The notes: generated by a model from the sequence alone, not told the origin. DNA of 64,000 nucleotides from Phycisphaerales bacterium (GCA_029260575.1 JAJDDB010000002.1:62001-126000); one strand, 5' to 3'; positions 7,894 through 18,282 are shown, counted from the stretch's first letter. Made by a program: numbers and translations.

Positions 7894-8574
7894 TTGTCTC
7901 TTCACCGATGGGATCTTCACGGGGCCAGATTACATGACAGGAACGGCTGTAAATTGTCGCAAATCGGCACTCAATTACTGAAAATGGGGTCTAAATCGCA
8001 ACACATAGCGATTTATCAGATGTGCAAGTGGACCAAGATTTCTGGTAATTGGCATAGTTTGGCAAAGCCGATCCTGACCTCATTTGTCATAACGCAGATT
8101 TTTGTCGCCGGGTGTCAAAATAGGCAATCTATATCCGTGCTGGCGGAACAAGACGGCTCTAGTCAAGATGAGTCGCCCGTAATGCTGTCTCCACGAGATG
8201 AGATGGAAGTAGTTGACCTTATGCGGTCACTGGCTGGCGAGGGCGGGCCATTGCAGGTACCTGTTGCTGGACCGCCGCGCGGACGCTGGAGCGATGTGCC
8301 AGCTGCGGCCCGTGCTGCAGCCGCAAGACAGGAATTCGTAATTGTGCGTTCGCACATGATTGAAGGGTGTTGGGTTTTTGAGTTTCGATCCGCTGGGGAT
8401 CGACCGGCAGAGTTGCGCGTCGAACAGCGTCCAGGCGAAGAGGTGTATGCAGCAACCGCAACTGTCGGTCTCTTTCGCGACAGGACCGATCAAGCCGAGC
8501 AATTGTACGATGCCTTTGAGAAGGCAATGAGAGCGTTCAGCCGCAAACGAAAATATCCTGAGCCTTCAGATTGA
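7894..8574 (+). CDS. putative lipoprotein of unknown function
   Basis: The open frame gives 226 residues, but the real start is probably further in (ATG 7984 or 8020), because a lipoprotein signal ILTSFVITQIFVAGC lies at about residues 60-74 with the lipobox VAGC. The mature part is about 150 residues with an acidic N-terminal stretch, then an alpha/beta-looking domain containing QEFVIVRSHMIEGCWVFEF. I do not recognise a family. Its last nine bases overlap the convergent ROK kinase gene. Bases 7735-7893 hold nothing I can support. Confidence 0.55.
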   Translation: MSLHRWDLHGARLHDRNGCKLSQIGTQLLKMGSKSQHIAIYQMCKWTKISGNWHSLAKPILTSFVITQIFVAGCQNRQSISVLAEQDGSSQDESPVMLSPRDEMEVVDLMRSLAGEGGPLQVPVAGPPRGRWSDVPAAARAAAARQEFVIVRSHMIEGCWVFEFRSAGDRPAELRVEQRPGEEVYAATATVGLFRDRTDQAEQLYDAFEKAMRAFSRKRKYPEPSD

Positions 8575-9564
8575 TTCGGGAATCGATGAATCACTCTGCG
8601 CGACGTTGTCCGCAAGCATTGCTGCGCCAAGCAACCCCGCATCCTCTGCGAGCGTAGTCATCACGATTCTGCAGCGGCGGTTTGCTTGTGGAAACACCTC
8701 GGCATCAAATGACTGTCGTACAAGATTCACGAACGATTGGCCGAGCGATTCCGTAACGCCGCCACCTATGACAACGCATCCAACAGCCAGCAATGTCACC
8801 GCGTTGGCAATTCCAACTCCGAGCAACCGTGCTGCGTGTTCGACAATCTTCGTCGCCAGTGCATCGCCTGCATTCCAAGCTGATGCAAGAGATTCGTTGG
8901 ACGTAATGAACCCTCGGGATTGATTGTGCGATGCGATCTTCGAATCGGGAAATTCGACACTCCAGGCTCTGATCAGCCGGGACATTCCCGTGCGCGAGCA
9001 ATGATCTTCGATGAAGCGCCTGCCGTGTGACTCCTCAGGCAGAATGACCTGCTGACCAAATTCTCCTGCGGTAAACAGCGAACCATGATGCAGCCGGCCG
9101 TTCAGGATTATTCCTCCGCCGACACCGGTACCAAGCCACACACCAAGGCAATCTGCTTCACCCTGAGCGGCTCCGAGCCTGAATTCCCCCCAGGCTGCGG
9201 CGTTGACATCGTTATCTACAACGACAGGCCGACCAATTCGCTGAACGAGAAAGTCACGAAGCGGCACATTGTGCCATCCAAGATTTGGCGCCTCGAGCAC
9301 GACGCCGTTGGGCATATCAATAGCGCCGGGCGCGGCGATTCCAACAGCAACTATGTCGTCAAGCCTTGCGGAGGCTTGTTCGCATACTTTTGCGATGCCC
9401 TCGGCAAGTCGATCCAAGACGGCTTCACACCCTTCACCCGCCTTCGTTTTGATTCCGATGCGTGCTGCAAGCGAGCGCGCACCTTCGACGACACCGATCT
9501 GGGCATTTGTTCCGCCGAGGTCGATTCCGATTGTCAGATTCTGAGCGGCCGCCATGGTTTGCAC
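8566..9564 (-). CDS. ROK-family sugar kinase (glucokinase-like)
   Basis: A 332-residue cytoplasmic kinase with ATP phosphate-1 motif IGIDLGGTNAQIGVV near the N-terminus, GIAAPGAIDMPNGVV, VVDNDVNAAAWGEFRLGA with catalytic Asp, GTGVGGGIILNGRLHHG and VIGGGVTESLGQ. This is the ROK layout. The usual zinc-binding CxCGxxGC segment after the GEFG motif is missing (here GEFGQQVILPEESHGRRF), so it is a zinc-less member and the sugar specificity is uncertain; glucose is the commonest. The start could be the second ATG, nine bases in. A TATAGT hexamer lies just upstream. Confidence 0.85.
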   Translation of the reverse strand: MQTMAAAQNLTIGIDLGGTNAQIGVVEGARSLAARIGIKTKAGEGCEAVLDRLAEGIAKVCEQASARLDDIVAVGIAAPGAIDMPNGVVLEAPNLGWHNVPLRDFLVQRIGRPVVVDNDVNAAAWGEFRLGAAQGEADCLGVWLGTGVGGGIILNGRLHHGSLFTAGEFGQQVILPEESHGRRFIEDHCSRTGMSRLIRAWSVEFPDSKIASHNQSRGFITSNESLASAWNAGDALATKIVEHAARLLGVGIANAVTLLAVGCVVIGGGVTESLGQSFVNLVRQSFDAEVFPQANRRCRIVMTTLAEDAGLLGAAMLADNVAQSDSSIPESI

Positions 9565-9595
9565 TATAGCTCACGTGGATGGATTCTGAGAAGCC

Positions 9596-11077
9596 TTATG
9601 ATGTTCCGTCATGCGAAACAGTCTCGGCGTGATACGTCGTTGCCGATTCAAACATTTTTGCAACGCGCAGCATCGTCGCCTCGTCGAACGCCTGGCACTG
9701 TACCTGAAGTCCGATGGGAAGCCGCTGGCCATCGATATCTGAAAAGCCGCACGGAATTGACATGCCGCAGATTCCTGCGATTGATGTGTTGGTCGTATAG
9801 ATGTCGCACTGGTACATGGAAATCGGATCCTGCGTCGCGCCGATCTCGAACGCCGGGAACGGCGAAGTCGGGCCGATGATCGCATGACATTGTTCGAAGG
9901 CTCTATCAAATTCCTGTTTGATCAATCGCCTTGTTTTAAGGGCCCGTGCATAGAACGCATCGTAGTAACCAGCGCTTAACACGTAGGTGCCGAGCATTAC
10001 ACGGCGTTGCACTTCCGGCCCAAAGCCCTGCGAACGGCTCTTCGCATATAGCTCGAAGAGATCATCGTCGCCAGACAACTCCGCGCGCAGACCGTATCGA
10101 ACGCCGTCGAATCGCGCGAGGTTGCTGGAGGCCTCAGCCGGAGCGATGACGTAGTAGGTTGCAATGCCGTAAGCTGTGAGCGGAAGTTCAATATCCACAA
10201 TCTCCGCACCGAGGCTTGCGTATGTCGCAATTGCATTTTGCACAGCCGTCTTCACCGACACATCGTTGTGATCAGAGAGAAATTCACGCGGAACTCCGAT
10301 CCGAAGATCTGCAACCGGCTGATCGAGTTTCTCAAGGTAGTCCGGCACGTGACGGCTGGCACACGTCGAATCATGTGGATCTTCACCAGCCAGCACACCA
10401 AGAACAATCGCTGCGTCTTCGACAGTGTTTGCGAACGGACCGATCTGATCGAAACTTGAACCGAACGCAACAAGTCCGTTTCGACTGACGCGGCCGTACG
10501 ATGGCTTCACGCCTACAACGCCGCACATTGCAGCCGGCTGGCGGATGGAACCACCGGTGTCTGAGCCAAGCGAAATAGGACACAGACCGGCTGCGATAGC
10601 TGCTGCTGATCCGCCGGATGAACCACCGGGGACACGATTCCGCGCCCAGGGATTGTGCGTCGGACCGAATGCGCAATGTTCTGTTGACGAGCCCATCGCA
10701 AATTCATCGCAGTTTGTCTTGCCAATGATGATCGCTCCCGCGTGCTCTAATCGGTCCACAACCGTCGCGCGATACGGACTCTGGAAATGTTCCAGCATCC
10801 TGGAACCACAGGTCGTTGTGCCGAAGTCGGTGACAATATTGTCTTTGATCGCAACTGGAACTCCAGCCAGTGCAGGAATTGGGTTGCCTGTTGCGATGAG
10901 GCGGTCAATTTCATGTGCTTTGCTCAATGCACGCTCTGCATAGATCTCGCGAAACGCATGTATTGATGAGTCGATACGGTCAATGCGATCTAATGAATCC
11001 TCGACGATCCCAACTGCAGTCTGACTGCGATCCTGCAGTGCGGCTTGAAGATTGGATATTGAAGTGCGCTGGAGCAT
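9596..11077 (-). CDS. gatA: Asp/Glu-tRNA amidotransferase subunit A
   Basis: A 493-residue amidase-signature enzyme that supplies ammonia for converting Glu-tRNA(Gln) or Asp-tRNA(Asn). The Ser-cisSer-Lys triad is visible: Lys in VAIKDNIVTDFG, the Gly/Ser block GGSSGGSAAAIAAGL and DTGGSIRQPA. The sequence GVKPSYGRVSRNGLVAF and the C-terminal region ending near SIPCGF-D are typical GatA. It follows gatC by three bases in the same direction, a normal gatCA order; gatB is not in the window. Confidence 0.96.
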   Translation of the reverse strand: MLQRTSISNLQAALQDRSQTAVGIVEDSLDRIDRIDSSIHAFREIYAERALSKAHEIDRLIATGNPIPALAGVPVAIKDNIVTDFGTTTCGSRMLEHFQSPYRATVVDRLEHAGAIIIGKTNCDEFAMGSSTEHCAFGPTHNPWARNRVPGGSSGGSAAAIAAGLCPISLGSDTGGSIRQPAAMCGVVGVKPSYGRVSRNGLVAFGSSFDQIGPFANTVEDAAIVLGVLAGEDPHDSTCASRHVPDYLEKLDQPVADLRIGVPREFLSDHNDVSVKTAVQNAIATYASLGAEIVDIELPLTAYGIATYYVIAPAEASSNLARFDGVRYGLRAELSGDDDLFELYAKSRSQGFGPEVQRRVMLGTYVLSAGYYDAFYARALKTRRLIKQEFDRAFEQCHAIIGPTSPFPAFEIGATQDPISMYQCDIYTTNTSIAGICGMSIPCGFSDIDGQRLPIGLQVQCQAFDEATMLRVAKMFESATTYHAETVSHDGTS

Positions 11078-11080
11078 TGC

Positions 11081-11389
11081 TCAAGCGTCCTCTGATTCGC
11101 CAAGAATTCTCGGAACAGCAAGAAACTGGCCTTCGAGCTGGGGCGCGTTGCGAAGCACATCGTCCAATTGAAGTGACGCCTGCGGAGAGTCATCATTCAG
11201 CCGGTTGTTCAACTCGATTGGATGGGAAAGCGGCTCAACACCATCCAGATCAAGCTGGGATAGCATTTGCACGTGTTCGAGAACTGCACCGAGTTGCAAT
11301 CTATATTGCTCGATCTGTTCATCATCAAGTTGCAGTCTCGCCAGACGTGCGATGTGTTGAATGTCATCTTTCGTGAACCGATCAGTCAT
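11081..11389 (-). CDS. gatC: Asp/Glu-tRNA amidotransferase subunit C
   Basis: A 102-residue protein with the GatC pattern DIQHIARLARLQLDDEQIEQ at the N-terminus, then an extended linker (LDLDGVEPLSHP) and a C-terminal AVPRILGE that wraps between GatA and GatB in known structures. First gene of gatCA. The 110-bp gap 11390-11499 separates it from the divergent RND operon and probably carries both promoters. Confidence 0.93.
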   Translation of the reverse strand: MTDRFTKDDIQHIARLARLQLDDEQIEQYRLQLGAVLEHVQMLSQLDLDGVEPLSHPIELNNRLNDDSPQASLQLDDVLRNAPQLEGQFLAVPRILGESEDA

Positions 11390-11499
11390 TCGAGCAGACT
11401 ACCATAGGCGGGAGGTCTTCTCGCGCCCGAATATGTGTAGTCGCCTACGCTACTAGACCTCACGCCCGGGGTAGATCCGGCCCGATACCTCCTAGAGCC

Positions 11500-12855
11500 A
11501 TGTCCAAAGCTGACCATCAAATTCTGAGAGTGCTTGCCTACTCATGTCGCGGTATTCTTGCTGTGATAGTGGTTGTCGGAGCATCCGGAATCTACTACTG
11601 GCTGGCTCACAGCAAGGCACAACCGCAGGCGAGCGATGATGCGAATAAACCTTCGGCGGTCATAGTCATGTCCGCGCAGCCGCAGTTGGTGACACGGCAG
11701 TGGCAGGGGTATGGCACTGCCCAGGCTTTGAATTCGGCCGACGTTCCGGCCCGTATAACTGCAACAGTCGAGCACATCCCAGCAGAGATTCTCGAAGGCA
11801 ATGCCGTTGAGCGTGGCGAGGTATTGGTTCAGTTGGACGACAGTGATTTTGTTCGGCAGGTCGAGATTGCTGAGCAGAACATTGCAGATCTCAATGCTCA
11901 GCTCATACGCTTGGCAATGGAGCGCGTAAGCTGGGAGGAACGTGTTCGCCTGACGAGCGAAGCTGTCAAGCTTGCTGAAGCGGACTTTGAACGCATCGAA
12001 GATGCGTTTCGACGCAGCGTCGCCAAGCCGCGGGAAGTTGATCAGGCCCGGCAGAAGTTGATCAACGCCATCGGCGAGCGGGTCACCGCCGAAGAAGAGA
12101 GTCAAAAACTGCAGCCGCGTGAATCGAGCGTTCGTGCTCAGATACTTGCACAACAATCGTCGCTTCGCCTGGCGCAGCAGAACGTCGATCGGGCGCGAAT
12201 CACCAGCCCTCTTTCGGGCGTGCTTCAATTCGTTGATATTGAGATCGGCGAAAGCGTGACATCCGGTCAGCGTATCGCTCGCGTAGTTGATCTTGACGCA
12301 ATTGAAGTACCGCTGGTGCTGCCAGCATCCGCACGAAATGACATCGCCATCGGTGATCGCGTTGAATTGGCAGCCTCCGGAGCCACTAGCATCAACTGGA
12401 CAAGCCAGGTCAGCCGAATTGCGCCTGAAGACGATGCAGACCGGCGGGCTGTGACAGTTTATGTTGTACTCGACGCTGAAGAACTTGGAGCTGCGCGCAC
12501 TATGCTGCCGCCAGGTAAATTCGTGCGCGGGACAGTCTTCAGCAGCGCCAAGCAGCAGCGATATGTTGTGCCGCGGAGGGCAATGCTCGAAGACTCTGTG
12601 CTCGTTGTTGACAATGTAACCGTGACGCGCCTCCAGGTGAATGTGGACTATCACATGGAAGGTTCCTTTCCGCAGCTCGGGTTGGCGGATACGCAGTGGG
12701 TGGTACTGGCTGAACCGTTACCGAAAGGAGCGTTGGTCGTAGTCGATGTCGGCCGAACCCTGCGTATAGGTGCAACCGTTGAACCGATGCTCGCCGGTTC
12801 TGCTGAAGTAGCCGCTCGACCCGCCGACGCGGCTCCGATGGGATTGACGCGATGA
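11500..12855 (+). CDS. RND efflux membrane fusion protein
   Basis: A 451-residue periplasmic adaptor with an N-terminal helix (about 15-34), barrel-sandwich halves (LVQLDDSDF and RITSPLSGVLQFVDIEIG), a long alpha-helical hairpin between them (about 125-220), and beta-barrel and membrane-proximal regions. It links an RND pump to an outer-membrane channel. Its TGA overlaps the ATG of the pump gene (ATGA). No TolC-like gene is adjacent, so the outer channel must be encoded elsewhere. Substrate unknown. Confidence 0.92.
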   Translation: MSKADHQILRVLAYSCRGILAVIVVVGASGIYYWLAHSKAQPQASDDANKPSAVIVMSAQPQLVTRQWQGYGTAQALNSADVPARITATVEHIPAEILEGNAVERGEVLVQLDDSDFVRQVEIAEQNIADLNAQLIRLAMERVSWEERVRLTSEAVKLAEADFERIEDAFRRSVAKPREVDQARQKLINAIGERVTAEEESQKLQPRESSVRAQILAQQSSLRLAQQNVDRARITSPLSGVLQFVDIEIGESVTSGQRIARVVDLDAIEVPLVLPASARNDIAIGDRVELAASGATSINWTSQVSRIAPEDDADRRAVTVYVVLDAEELGAARTMLPPGKFVRGTVFSSAKQQRYVVPRRAMLEDSVLVVDNVTVTRLQVNVDYHMEGSFPQLGLADTQWVVLAEPLPKGALVVVDVGRTLRIGATVEPMLAGSAEVAARPADAAPMGLTR

Positions 12856-15800
12856 GCCTGCCGCGGTTCGGCGTCACCAGGCCGGTACCAGTCAACTTAC
12901 TGATGCTCGCGATGTTACTCGGCGGAGTAGTGGCTGGGTTGTCGCTGCGACGTGAGTTTTTCCCTGAGATTGAGCCGGAAGCCGCGATGGTGACAATGCC
13001 GTACCCCGGCGCGACACCCGAAGAGATAGAAGAAACGCTGGCGATCAAGGTCGAGGACAAACTCATTGATCTTGATGAAGTTGATGAACTGCGCACAACA
13101 GTCTCCGAAGGCGGCGGCGGCATAGTTGTGACCTTCCGTGAAGGGCTCGGCAACGTGCAGAAAGCCGTCGATGAAGTCGAACGCGCTGTCGATTCACTCA
13201 TTGACCTGCCTGAAGAATCTGAGCGCATGACCGTTACGGAAATGGAGCCACGTCTGCCGGCGATCATGGTGACGGTGTACGGCGATGCTAATGAGGAAAC
13301 ACTCAAACGCGCTATTCGTACAGTGCGTGATGATCTGAAATCACTGCCGGGGATGGGGGAGGTTGTCATCTCCGGCGTGCGCGATTACGAGATTCGCGTT
13401 GACGTCGAAACCGAAGCATTGTTCGAACATGGTGTTTCTCTGCCAAAGATCGCTGATCGAATCAAGAGTTGGATGGCTGATGTGCCCGGCGGAGTTGTCC
13501 GCTCTTCGGTCAGCAACGTCAATGTCCGGACGCTTGGCGTGCAGGAACGAGCCTCAGCTATAGGCGATATTGTCATCAAGGCAGATCGCAAAGGTCAATC
13601 ACTGCGTGTTCGTGACATAGCAACCGTGCGCGAAACGTTTGTCGATGAACAGATCATGACGCGATTCAATGGACAGCCTTCAGCGTCTTTGACCGTCTAC
13701 AAACTCGGCGCGCAGGACATTGTGCTGATGGCGGAAATGGCCCGCGCATATGTCGCTGGCCGTTCAGGTGAATCAATTGAATATGAGTTTGTTGATCGCC
13801 TGAATCCGGTGGTTACCAAGCTGGCGGAGTTGGGTGATCGAGAGCCGCCGGAAATGATCTCAAATCAAAAACGAGCCTACGACCTCGGCCGATCATCCAT
13901 CCATGCTTTGCCGCCATCGGTGAAGATTGCAACCCAATCAGATCTTGCGAGATTTGTCGAGGGCCGGTTGGCGCTGCTTCTTGAAAATGCGATCTACGGA
14001 TCAATTCTTGTGTTCGGCACATTGCTGATATTCCTCAATTGGCGCGGCGCGCTGTGGGTCGGCGTCGGGTTGATTACCGCTATGGCCGGCACACTCGTGC
14101 TCATGTGGTGGCTCGACATCACGTTGAATCTATTGACGATGTTCGGGTTGATCGTTGTCATTGGCTTGCTTGTGGATGATGCGATTGTTGTTGCTGAGAA
14201 TATCCAGGCGCGGCACGATAGAGGTGAGTCGTCGCTGGTGGCAGCGGTCAAAGGTGCAAATCAAGTGTCCTGGCCGGTCGTCGCGACGGTGCTGACGAGT
14301 ATCGTCGCGTTTCTCCCATTGACGTTCATCAAAGGAAGCATTGGCGACCTCCTCGGTGCACTGCCGACCGTTGTCGCGGTTGCACTGTTGATGAGTCTGC
14401 TGGAGTCTTTGCTCATTCTGCCGAGCCACCTCGGGCATTCGCTCGTGAAACGTGATCGCAAGACCGAGCTATCCCGCTGGTCCTTGTGGATCCGGCGACT
14501 CGAAAAGCGCCGAGACGCATTCATATTCGATCGTGTTGTACCGACGTATGTTCGATTTCTGCGCTGGTCGTTGAACTACCGCTATATCACGTTGGCGCTT
14601 GCGACTGCGGCTGTCATGATTTCGTTTGGCCTGGTTAAGGGTGGTATCGTCGGGTTCACGTTCCTGCCTTCTGAAGATGCTGAGACCGTTGTCATCGAAA
14701 TGCGCATGCCGGTCGGCACGTCTATCGAAACAACGGATAACGCGGCCAGTCGTATCGAACGTGCTGCCGGCAGCCAGCCGGAAGTGAAGACCATAAGCAC
14801 GGTCGTCGGGTCAATATCAAACCTTGAAACCGGAACCGCAGAATCGTCCGCGTCAAATTCCGCACAAATCTTCCTTGAACTGTACGAAGTCGAAGCGCGC
14901 GACCGCAGCTCCCAGGAAGTGATTCAGTCCATCCGCGAATCACTTCGAGGCAGGATCGATGACATTGACCGCATGGTGTTTACGGAGATTTCCGGCGGGC
15001 CCGGCGGTCGGGACATCACCGTACAGATTCGAGGCGATGATGAGCAGGCAATGTTCGAACTCGTTGATGAAGTCAAGGTCGCGCTTGCGCAGTTTGCAGG
15101 TGTATTTGATATTGCAGACGACAGCACACGCGGACAGCGCGAGTTGCAGGTTCGTCTGAATCCCAGCGCGGCCGCACTTGGTTTTTCAGTGAGTGATGTC
15201 GCTCGGCAAGTGCGCGGCGCGCTGTATGGACTTGATGCACATGTCTTCAGCGATCGGCAGGAAGACATTGATGTGCGTGTTCGTTTGAATGAGGACACAC
15301 GGCATAGTCTCCAGTCGATTGAAACACTGTGGCTGATCAGCCCCAGCGGGCAGCGCGTTCCACTTGCAGAAGTTGCTGAACTTGTGGACGGCCAAAGCTA
15401 TGCAACGATTAAGCGAATCGATCGCAAGCGAGCGATTTCTGTCACCGCAGACACCTCGCCGGAGATCAGTCCCGAAGACATCACCCCTGAACTCCCAATC
15501 GAACAGTGGCGTGCTGATTATCCGATGCTCGATATTGCCTTTGCCGGCCGCCAGGAACAGCAGGCGGATGCGTTTGAGTCGCTTCCGCTCGGATTCGGCG
15601 CAGCCCTGATCATGATCTACGTGATCCTGGCCTGGTTGTTTTCGAATTACCTGCAGCCGCTTGCCGTCATGCTCGGGATTCCGTTCAGTCTGATCGGCGT
15701 GATCTGGGGGCACATGCTGCTCGGATTTGATCTGACCTTTCTCAGCATGATCGGTTTCGTCGCGCTCAGTGGTATCGTCGTCAACGATTCACTGATTTTG

Positions 15801-16148
15801 GTGAAGTTCTACAACGAACGCAGACAGGAGGGGCTTGGATTGCGCGAAGCACTCGTCGACGCTGGCAGAGCGCGTCTTCGGCCGATCTTTCTGACCACGA
15901 TTACGACGATTCTCGGCTTGACACCGTTGATGATGGAACAGTCTTTCCAGGCGCGGTTCCTGATACCGATGGCGATTGCCATCTCATTCGGTTTGATGAG
16001 CGCGACTGTCCTGATTCTGATGTTGCTGCCGTGTCTGCTGGTGATTATCGATGACCTAAAAAAGTTGACATATTTACTTTGGACCGGTCGTCACCGCCCC
16101 AAACAGGATCTTCCCACCGAATCAGTGCCTGATATCTTGGTTGACTGA
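12852..16148 (+). CDS. RND efflux pump inner-membrane transporter (AcrB/HAE1 type)
   Basis: A 1098-residue pump with the RND duplication: a helix at the N-terminus (about 14-30), first periplasmic loop, six helices (about 378-560) with the proton-relay pair in GLLVDDAIVVAEN (Asp-Asp), a second half with FLPSEDAE and the C-terminal bundle (about 915-1070) including ALSGIVVNDSLILV and a typical PIFLTTITTILGLTPL. It works with the fusion protein it overlaps. The second-half helix carries Asn-Asp in place of an Asp pair, as usual. Slightly longer than AcrB (1049). Confidence 0.94.
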   Translation: MSLPRFGVTRPVPVNLLMLAMLLGGVVAGLSLRREFFPEIEPEAAMVTMPYPGATPEEIEETLAIKVEDKLIDLDEVDELRTTVSEGGGGIVVTFREGLGNVQKAVDEVERAVDSLIDLPEESERMTVTEMEPRLPAIMVTVYGDANEETLKRAIRTVRDDLKSLPGMGEVVISGVRDYEIRVDVETEALFEHGVSLPKIADRIKSWMADVPGGVVRSSVSNVNVRTLGVQERASAIGDIVIKADRKGQSLRVRDIATVRETFVDEQIMTRFNGQPSASLTVYKLGAQDIVLMAEMARAYVAGRSGESIEYEFVDRLNPVVTKLAELGDREPPEMISNQKRAYDLGRSSIHALPPSVKIATQSDLARFVEGRLALLLENAIYGSILVFGTLLIFLNWRGALWVGVGLITAMAGTLVLMWWLDITLNLLTMFGLIVVIGLLVDDAIVVAENIQARHDRGESSLVAAVKGANQVSWPVVATVLTSIVAFLPLTFIKGSIGDLLGALPTVVAVALLMSLLESLLILPSHLGHSLVKRDRKTELSRWSLWIRRLEKRRDAFIFDRVVPTYVRFLRWSLNYRYITLALATAAVMISFGLVKGGIVGFTFLPSEDAETVVIEMRMPVGTSIETTDNAASRIERAAGSQPEVKTISTVVGSISNLETGTAESSASNSAQIFLELYEVEARDRSSQEVIQSIRESLRGRIDDIDRMVFTEISGGPGGRDITVQIRGDDEQAMFELVDEVKVALAQFAGVFDIADDSTRGQRELQVRLNPSAAALGFSVSDVARQVRGALYGLDAHVFSDRQEDIDVRVRLNEDTRHSLQSIETLWLISPSGQRVPLAEVAELVDGQSYATIKRIDRKRAISVTADTSPEISPEDITPELPIEQWRADYPMLDIAFAGRQEQQADAFESLPLGFGAALIMIYVILAWLFSNYLQPLAVMLGIPFSLIGVIWGHMLLGFDLTFLSMIGFVALSGIVVNDSLILVKFYNERRQEGLGLREALVDAGRARLRPIFLTTITTILGLTPLMMEQSFQARFLIPMAIAISFGLMSATVLILMLLPCLLVIIDDLKKLTYLLWTGRHRPKQDLPTESVPDILVD

Positions 16149-16252
16149 TCCGAGGAGGACGTCGGCGCTGCTCCCTGACGAGTCGCTATACTGCCGAACC
16201 TCGGTGATTCCTTCAGCCTTACGCAACACATTGCCGAGCCCAAACAACCGCT

Positions 16253-18010
16253 ATGGAGGTCATCAAAGGAATCCCGGTAGCGCCCGGCGTCGTCATCGGG
16301 CGGACGTTCGTGCTTGATGATGTTGTCGATCACGTTCCCTATCACACTGTCGCAGCAGCAGATAGGGACACTGAACGGCAGCGCCTCGAGTCCGCGATCG
16401 ACGACGTGCTCAAAGATCTGATCCATGATCGTGATCGAGCAGCGGAGAAACTCGGTCCCGAGCCGGCCAAGATCTTCGAATTCCACCTCGGCCTCCTTCA
16501 GGATTCGACTTTGATTGACCCGGTTCGGAACCGCGTCAGTGATGACGGCGTTTCGGCGGCATATGCTGTTTCTGAGGGCTTCCAGAGCCTTGCCAGCCAG
16601 TTCCGAAACATGGACAGCGAGGTCTTTCGACAAAAGGCCTCGGATGTCATGGATCTCGATCGCCGATTGCTCGGCAAGCTGGTCGGCCAATCCGAAGACC
16701 GCCTCGCCAAGCTCGATGAGCCGGTTCTACTGGTCGCACACGAACTGACCCCGGCGCAGGTCGCATCTCTTGAACCAAGCATGGTGTTGGCGCTGGCGAT
16801 GGATACCGGCGGACGTACCAGTCACAATTCAATCGTCGCAGCAGCATTAGGCATTCCGGTCGTCGTCGGATGCAAAGACATCAGCTCCCGTGTTAATGAC
16901 AATGAACTGATCGTCATTGATGGCAAAGCCGGCATTGTGGTCATTCGGCCCGACGATCAAACACTAGAAAACTATCAGCGCAGTGCCGAGCGCATGGCGG
17001 GCATCACTGCCAGCTTGCAGGAAATAGCTGAGCTGGATTCCGTCACCAAAGACGGAGTACACATTGAACTGCTGGGCAACATAGAGTTCCCACATGAAAT
17101 CGAATCTGTGCTGCAAAATGGTGGTGAAGGAGTGGGCCTGTATCGCACGGAATTCCTGTATCTGACGAGCCCAACCGAACCAACGGAAGAAGATTTGTAC
17201 CAGGCGTACAAGCAATCGATCGAGCTTCTGCAGGGGCGGCCGTTGATCATTCGTACGCTCGATCTCGGAGCTGACAAGTACACACAGGAACGCGCCGCAG
17301 AGCCGGAGCGGAATCCTTTTCTTGGCTTGCGCAGTATTCGGTTTTGTTTGCAGAACCTGCCAATCTTTACCAGACAACTCAAGGCAATCCTTCGCGCGTC
17401 CGTGCATGGCCCGGTCAAGCTCATGTTCCCGCTCATTTCGACAGCTTTGGAGCTTCGCCAGGCAAAGATGGTCCTGCAGGATGTCATGGAAGAATGCCAG
17501 GAGCAGGGGATCGATTTTGATGCTGAGATTCCCATCGGGATCATGATCGAAGTGCCGAGTGCGGCCTTAATGGCGTCAGTTTTTGCCCGTGAGGTGAGCT
17601 TCTTTTCGATCGGCACCAACGACCTGATCCAGTACACTCTGGCCGTGGACAGAGGCAATGAACGAGTCGCCAATCTGTACACAGGGGCCAATCCGGCGGT
17701 TATTCAGCTCGTGAAGGCAGTCATCCGCACGGGCAAGCGATTCGACGTCAAGACCAGTCTCTGTGGGGAAATTGCGGGCGAAACGCTCTACACTATGTTG
17801 TTGATCGGACTGGGGTTGCGGACGCTTTCGCTGGTTGCGACCCAAATTCCGTATGTCAAGCGGGTGATACGATCGGTCGATATTGCCCAATGTGAGCGGC
17901 TTGCCCGAAAGGTCGGGTCGTTTGATTCAGAACGAAAAATCCTGAACACGTTGCGTCAGGAATTGAAAAGTGTATTGCCCGAGATGGACGGTGGGTGGAC
18001 CACCGATTGA
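16253..18010 (+). CDS. ptsI: phosphoenolpyruvate-protein phosphotransferase (PTS enzyme I)
   Basis: A 585-residue enzyme I. It has the HPr-binding helical region (about 35-150), the phosphohistidine site GGRTSHNSIVAAALGIP (His about 190), a swivelling domain, and the PEP-binding TIM barrel with GVGLYRTEFLY, IRTLDLGADKY, RSIRFCL, GIMIEVPSAA, FFSIGTNDLIQYTLAVDRGN and the active Cys in SLCGEIAG. It transfers phosphate from PEP to HPr. No HPr or EII gene is near, so in this organism it may serve regulation. Starts at ATG 16253 after a 104-bp gap. Confidence 0.95.
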   Translation: MEVIKGIPVAPGVVIGRTFVLDDVVDHVPYHTVAAADRDTERQRLESAIDDVLKDLIHDRDRAAEKLGPEPAKIFEFHLGLLQDSTLIDPVRNRVSDDGVSAAYAVSEGFQSLASQFRNMDSEVFRQKASDVMDLDRRLLGKLVGQSEDRLAKLDEPVLLVAHELTPAQVASLEPSMVLALAMDTGGRTSHNSIVAAALGIPVVVGCKDISSRVNDNELIVIDGKAGIVVIRPDDQTLENYQRSAERMAGITASLQEIAELDSVTKDGVHIELLGNIEFPHEIESVLQNGGEGVGLYRTEFLYLTSPTEPTEEDLYQAYKQSIELLQGRPLIIRTLDLGADKYTQERAAEPERNPFLGLRSIRFCLQNLPIFTRQLKAILRASVHGPVKLMFPLISTALELRQAKMVLQDVMEECQEQGIDFDAEIPIGIMIEVPSAALMASVFAREVSFFSIGTNDLIQYTLAVDRGNERVANLYTGANPAVIQLVKAVIRTGKRFDVKTSLCGEIAGETLYTMLLIGLGLRTLSLVATQIPYVKRVIRSVDIAQCERLARKVGSFDSERKILNTLRQELKSVLPEMDGGWTTD

Positions 18011-18197
18011 TCCGCTCGGGTTGGATAATCATACGACTGGCAAACGATTACGGGTCCGCTCCCTTCCGGTTGAGCGATGCATACGGCAAGCCCGGTTGTC
18101 CGAACCAGTCACGTGCGAGCACCTCGTGGTTTGTGACATCGAGATGTTATCAGTGGTACTGCGGTCATCGTCTAGGACAATGACTTGGGCTGTGAGT

Positions 18198-18223
18198 GCA
18201 GCAGTCGGCGTAGACGCCGCTGC
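18198..18223 (+). promoter_or_regulatory. stem-loop in the leader of the RNase E/G gene
   Basis: The 272-bp gap 18011-18282 has no gene. About 60 nt before the GTG start of the RNase E/G gene it can form GCAG-(bulge CAGT)-CGGCG-TAGA-CGCCG-CTGC. E. coli rne is autoregulated through structured leader RNA; a similar role here is inference. A GGAG Shine-Dalgarno follows at 18270-18273. Confidence 0.3.
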
Positions 18224-18282
18224 GTCACCGCAGATTCAGCCACGCTGGGCTCGCCCGTTCACACAAGACGGAGCAAAACCCT

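Noticed and set aside
11542-13369. Long antisense ORFs (370 and 276 aa) inside the RND genes
   Set aside because: Shadows of strongly coding plus-strand genes with complete family motifs.
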